64,000 nt of DNA from Bacillus sp. FJAT-28004. GTDB lineage: Bacteria; Bacillota; Bacilli; Paenibacillales; Paenibacillaceae. The stretch spans positions 124,547-188,546 of the forward strand of contig NZ_LGHP01000003.1 of the NCBI RefSeq assembly GCF_001280845.1. Reading direction: 5' to 3'. The notes under the pieces were generated by a model, which was given only the letters and a program-made list of their open reading frames with translations, was not told the origin of the DNA and searched no databases. Positions 60,797-64,000 of the stretch are shown here, in pieces. Made by a program: the position numbers and the translations under genes. Position 1 is the first letter of the stretch; every line of letters starts with the position of its first letter.

Positions 60797-62608
60797 TTGA
60801 GGGAAAGTGAAGAGAGATATCAGCATTTGGTTCATATGCTTCCTGACGGGCTTATCGTATTTTTGGAAGGTGATATTGTATTTGCTAACCACGCTATGCT
60901 AAACATGCTGGGTATTAGTAAATTCGATAATATAATTGGATTCCCTATAAACAAGTTCATTCATCCCGAGTATTTGGAGCGGTTTCCGGCAATGATTAAC
61001 TATTTAATTTGTGAGGCCAATCCTTCTACATTTACCTATTACGAGCTGCTTCGTCTGGATCAGCAGGCGATAGAGGTAGAAATGAGAGCAGTTGCCGTGA
61101 AATTTGATGGTAAAAATGCTGTCCAGCTTATTGTGCATGATATAACCAAGCAGAAGCGAATGGAAGCCTCCTTGCACGAGAAGGATTATTTATATAAAAG
61201 CTTGATGGAAAATGTTGTAGCGGGCGTATTCGTGGGGCAAAATAATAAGATTGTTTATACCAATCCCTATTTGGCGGAGATGTATGGCTATACAGTAGAG
61301 GAGATATACGCCATGTCGACAAGTGATTTGGTGGCACAGGATGAAATCAATCGCCATGAAAGCGAGATTTTGCATGGCATGGCTATTGGATTAAATCAAT
61401 TTCCACTCAAATGCAGGGGCATAAAAAAAGACGGCAGCATCATTTATTTGGAAGGAAATGGTACAATTATAATGTTCAACGGGCAGCTGTCCTTGCTCGG
61501 TACCATACAAGACGTTACACCTAAACGTGAGAAGGAAAATTTGCTAAGAGAAAATGCTAAGCTTTATCAGAAAATTATAAAGTTTGTTCCCGAACCCATC
61601 ATTATGAGTGATCAAGGGATCGTCCTTTACGCGAACAAGCTAGCTTTGCAGGCACTTGGATTTGAGTCGGAAGCAAAAGTTATAGGAAAAAGTGTACTCG
61701 ATTTTATTCATTCGAACCACCATGCATCAGCACTGGAGAAAATGCATAATATCATGACGACGGATGACCCTACTCCTTTTGAAGAACGAGTTCTTATTCG
61801 TCAGGACGGACAATTGTTGGATGTGGAAGTATCAAGCATTCGGATTAATAATTATTTAGGTAAGGATGTCATGCTCAGCGTTATTCGGGATTTGACCGAT
61901 CATAAGCGATCCGAGGAGGTGCTTATTCGTTCGGAGAAGTTGTCTGCGATTGGGCAGCTTGCCGCAGGAGTAGCACATGAAATTCGAAATCCGCTAACGG
62001 CGCTTAAGGGCTTCACGCAGCTTTTGAGCAGCAAGTATCCGGAGAACCAACATTATTTTTCAATTATGGCCAATGAAATTGACCGTATTACACTTATCGT
62101 AAATGAGTTTATGACGCTGGCCAAGCCGCATTTCACGAACTTTCGCAACGAGCCTCTAGAGCCGATACTGAGAAGCGTCTTATCATTACTGGAAACACAG
62201 GCTATTTTGATAAACGTGGAATTGAAGGTTTGTTTTGACCAAACACGGCCGTTGATATTTTGCAATGTTGATCAGCTTAAGCAGGTTTTCTTGAATATTA
62301 TCAAAAATGCGTTAGAGGCGATGACGTATGGCGGCGAAGTTGTTGTGACTGTTGCAAGTTTGGAGGATGGCTTCGTTCATATCCGAATTAAAGATGGCGG
62401 TTCGGGTATACCGGAGGAGCTAATTAAGAAAATCGGTGAACCTTTTCTGACAACGAAAGAAAAAGGGACGGGACTTGGTATTATGATCAGCAACCGCATT
62501 ATTGAAGCGCACAAAGGTACGCTTCAAATTAGCAGTGTGATGAATGAAGGGACAGTCGTGGAAATCATGTTGCCTTTTCAGGAGCAGTTGCCGGCAAGCT
62601 TAGGATGA
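60797..62608 (+). CDS. Cytoplasmic multi-PAS histidine kinase
   Basis: 603 residues, no membrane helix. Three PAS domains (about 8-120, 125-245, 255-375; e.g. YQHLVHMLPDGLIVF, VFVGQNNKIVYTNPYLAEMYG, EPIIMSDQGIVLYAN), HisKA with H394 (AHEIRNPLTALKGFTQLL) and HATPase with GTGLGIMISNRIIEAHKG. The H-box is like sporulation kinases. The start is uncertain: TTG 60797 has GAGG eleven bases upstream, and the same frame continues upstream as a coiled-coil-like stretch to a stop at 60758. Its 3' end overlaps the convergent MFS gene by nine bases. Confidence 0.85.
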   Translation: MRESEERYQHLVHMLPDGLIVFLEGDIVFANHAMLNMLGISKFDNIIGFPINKFIHPEYLERFPAMINYLICEANPSTFTYYELLRLDQQAIEVEMRAVAVKFDGKNAVQLIVHDITKQKRMEASLHEKDYLYKSLMENVVAGVFVGQNNKIVYTNPYLAEMYGYTVEEIYAMSTSDLVAQDEINRHESEILHGMAIGLNQFPLKCRGIKKDGSIIYLEGNGTIIMFNGQLSLLGTIQDVTPKREKENLLRENAKLYQKIIKFVPEPIIMSDQGIVLYANKLALQALGFESEAKVIGKSVLDFIHSNHHASALEKMHNIMTTDDPTPFEERVLIRQDGQLLDVEVSSIRINNYLGKDVMLSVIRDLTDHKRSEEVLIRSEKLSAIGQLAAGVAHEIRNPLTALKGFTQLLSSKYPENQHYFSIMANEIDRITLIVNEFMTLAKPHFTNFRNEPLEPILRSVLSLLETQAILINVELKVCFDQTRPLIFCNVDQLKQVFLNIIKNALEAMTYGGEVVVTVASLEDGFVHIRIKDGGSGIPEELIKKIGEPFLTTKEKGTGLGIMISNRIIEAHKGTLQISSVMNEGTVVEIMLPFQEQLPASLG

Positions 62609-63814
62609 ACTATAGGCATTATCATCTGAAGTGGCCATCATTCTTTTGCGTTTATGATGAAGCGTGAAGTATATGACGGAAGATAAGGCAATAATAATGG
62701 CGCAAAGCACATACATAGCGCTGTAGCCGTAGCTTGAAGCCAATGATCCAAGCGTGTATGAGCCAATGCCATACCCAAGATCGAATAGCAAATAAAATGT
62801 TGCTGTAGCGAGCCCTCTGCGATGAGCAGGAGCAGCAAGTATAGCTATGGTCTGAAAGCAAGGCAGCAGGGCGCCGTATCCGAGACCAATGACAGCACCG
62901 GAAACAAGCAGAAGCACTGGCGAACTCGCTTGACTAAGCAGCAGCATGCCGATTGCAAATATAGCAATGCTGGGATAAACAATGACATGCTCGCCTACAC
63001 GATCGAGCAATTTTCCTACAATTGGACGAGGCAATACGATCATTATGCCGAAGCAAACGAAGAAATAGCTGGCATATTGATCAATAGCCTGCTCATGAGC
63101 ATAAACGGACATAAACGTCACTAATCCACTGTAAGCGAACGCGACAACAAACCCGCTAATTGCGATGGGCACGGCTTTCCGTTCCACAAGATCTCGCCAA
63201 TGCAACTTGCTCTTAGTCCTTATGATCGGCTGCTTCGCTTTGGCGATGCTGGATTGGCCTTTTGTTGAAGCACCTAGTAAAAATGAGATGAGTGCGCATA
63301 CTGCGCATAAAGCGAACATCGCTGTAAAACCGCCATGTGTCGTTATCGTTAAACCTACGAATGGTCCAATGACCATGGCTAGGCTCATAAATAAACTGAA
63401 GTAACTAATCCCCTCACCTTTACGATGTTCTGGTATTATTCCAATTGCAGTCGTATTGGTAGAGGTGGTTGCGATAGCGAAGGTGCCGCCGTGAAAAAAA
63501 CGAACAAGCAGCAGCATGGCGTACCCAAAAACACCTAAATATGCGATGGAAAACAATAAGAACAGCAGTAAGGAAATAATGACGATTTTACGTTCTCCAT
63601 AACGAGTCATCAGTTGCCCAGCAAAGGGCCTAAGAAGTACAGAGGCGATAACAAATACGGTCATTGACAATCCCGCCTGCGTGTCAGACCCTCCAAGACC
63701 ATTGGTCACATAAACGGACAGAGCTGTTGCTAACGTATAAAAAGCAAAAAATAGAAAAAAGCTGCTTAAACATATTTTTATGAAGTCAGCGCTCCATAAT
63801 TTATTGGCATTCAT
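62600..63814 (-). CDS. MFS transporter, drug-efflux-like
   Basis: About 404 residues with 12 helices. Loop 2-3 RPFAGQLMTRYGERKIVI and loop 8-9 IVLPRPIVGKLLDRVGEHVIV carry the GxLxDRxGR-type motif of MFS. The arrangement downstream of a regulator fragment (MarR-like) with an ATGA overlap suggests a regulated efflux pump. ATG 63847 overlaps the regulator's stop, but GAGAGGGG lies nine bases before ATG 63814, taken here. Substrate unknown. Confidence 0.85.
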   Translation of the reverse strand: MNANKLWSADFIKICLSSFFLFFAFYTLATALSVYVTNGLGGSDTQAGLSMTVFVIASVLLRPFAGQLMTRYGERKIVIISLLLFLLFSIAYLGVFGYAMLLLVRFFHGGTFAIATTSTNTTAIGIIPEHRKGEGISYFSLFMSLAMVIGPFVGLTITTHGGFTAMFALCAVCALISFLLGASTKGQSSIAKAKQPIIRTKSKLHWRDLVERKAVPIAISGFVVAFAYSGLVTFMSVYAHEQAIDQYASYFFVCFGIMIVLPRPIVGKLLDRVGEHVIVYPSIAIFAIGMLLLSQASSPVLLLVSGAVIGLGYGALLPCFQTIAILAAPAHRRGLATATFYLLFDLGYGIGSYTLGSLASSYGYSAMYVLCAIIIALSSVIYFTLHHKRKRMMATSDDNAYSSS

Positions 63815-63843
63815 TACAGGTTCCCCTCTCAGATGTTCGCCGT

Positions 63844-64000
63844 TCATTGATTCGTCTTTGTGTTAGATTCATGATGCTGATCCGCATTTTTAATTATTTT
63901 GGCCATAAATTTTTTGAATGCTTGAATTTCGTCTATGGAAATATCCGTCAACAGCTGTGCGACAAAGTTTTCTTCGATGGGTGCCAGTTCATTAGAGCAT
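63844..64000 (-). CDS. C-terminal fragment of a probable MarR-type regulator, cut by window edge
   Basis: Reverse-strand open frame of 51 codons before the stop, entering at the right edge: ELAPIEENFVAQLLTDIS, then IDEIQAFKKFMAKIIKN and a polar tail. The pattern of helices resembles the C-terminal dimerisation helix of MarR regulators, which often control the downstream MFS pump; identification is tentative because the DNA-binding domain lies outside. Confidence 0.5.
   Translation of the reverse strand, partial: CSNELAPIEENFVAQLLTDISIDEIQAFKKFMAKIIKNADQHHESNTKTNQ

Overview
This window comes from a spore-forming, low-to-mid-GC Firmicute of the Paenibacillus type. The evidence is a giant surface protein with three SLH domains, a YesM/YesN-type two-component pair beside a lipoprotein-dependent sugar ABC importer without its own ATPase, a T-box leader on an ilv-leu operon, an SigI/RsgI pair, a PerR-type box, and frequent TTG/GTG starts with strong AGGAGG ribosome sites. 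No rRNA, tRNA, CRISPR, insertion sequence or phage genes were seen. Both window ends cut genes (a leucine-dehydrogenase-like gene at the left, probably a MarR-type regulator at the right).

Layout. 0-9.5 kb: small accessory enzymes (kinase-fold phosphotransferase, cupin, GNATs), a PAS/HD-GYP protein with a UvrD-like helicase on the minus strand, then a sugar-type symporter and a GT-C membrane glycosyltransferase. 9.7-25.4 kb: a complete carbohydrate locus made of a sensor kinase, an AraC-type response regulator, a solute-binding lipoprotein, two permeases, a Gfo/Idh/MocA oxidoreductase, the remnant of a lost glycosidase gene, a cytoplasmic GH123/DUF4091-type protein and a 1748-residue secreted, SLH-anchored GH123/DUF4091-type protein. 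25.5-39.9 kb: housekeeping genes (RluA-type pseudouridine synthase, HtrA-like protease, B12/radical SAM protein, manA, mnmM(ytqB)-ytqA, trmB, PAP2 phosphatase, a GT2, infC-rpmI-rplT) plus small unknowns. 40-47.6 kb: branched-chain amino acid synthesis (T-box, ilvB-ilvN-ilvC-leuA, then leuB on its own promoter) and a peroxiredoxin behind a perfect PerR-like box. 47.7-52.3 kb: a 300-bp tandem array of hairpins in the probable 5' UTR of a small Cys-containing protein, then sigI-rsgI and a PAS histidine kinase. 52.5-64 kb: leucyl aminopeptidase, DNA alkylation repair protein, CE7-type esterase, odhA-odhB, a multi-PAS kinase and an MFS exporter.

How parts fit. The GH123 locus reads as sense-degrade-import-catabolise: the wall-anchored enzyme would cut a glycan outside, the ABC importer (probably with a shared MsmX-type ATPase encoded elsewhere) would take up fragments, and the cytoplasmic GH123-like protein and oxidoreductase would finish them. 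The substrate cannot be read from sequence; beta-GalNAc glycans are suggested only by the family. The most unusual non-coding signal is the 40-bp hairpin array at 47739-48038, whose last hairpin stops two bases before a Shine-Dalgarno sequence. Start codons were chosen by ribosome-site spacing, and several differ from the longest open frame.
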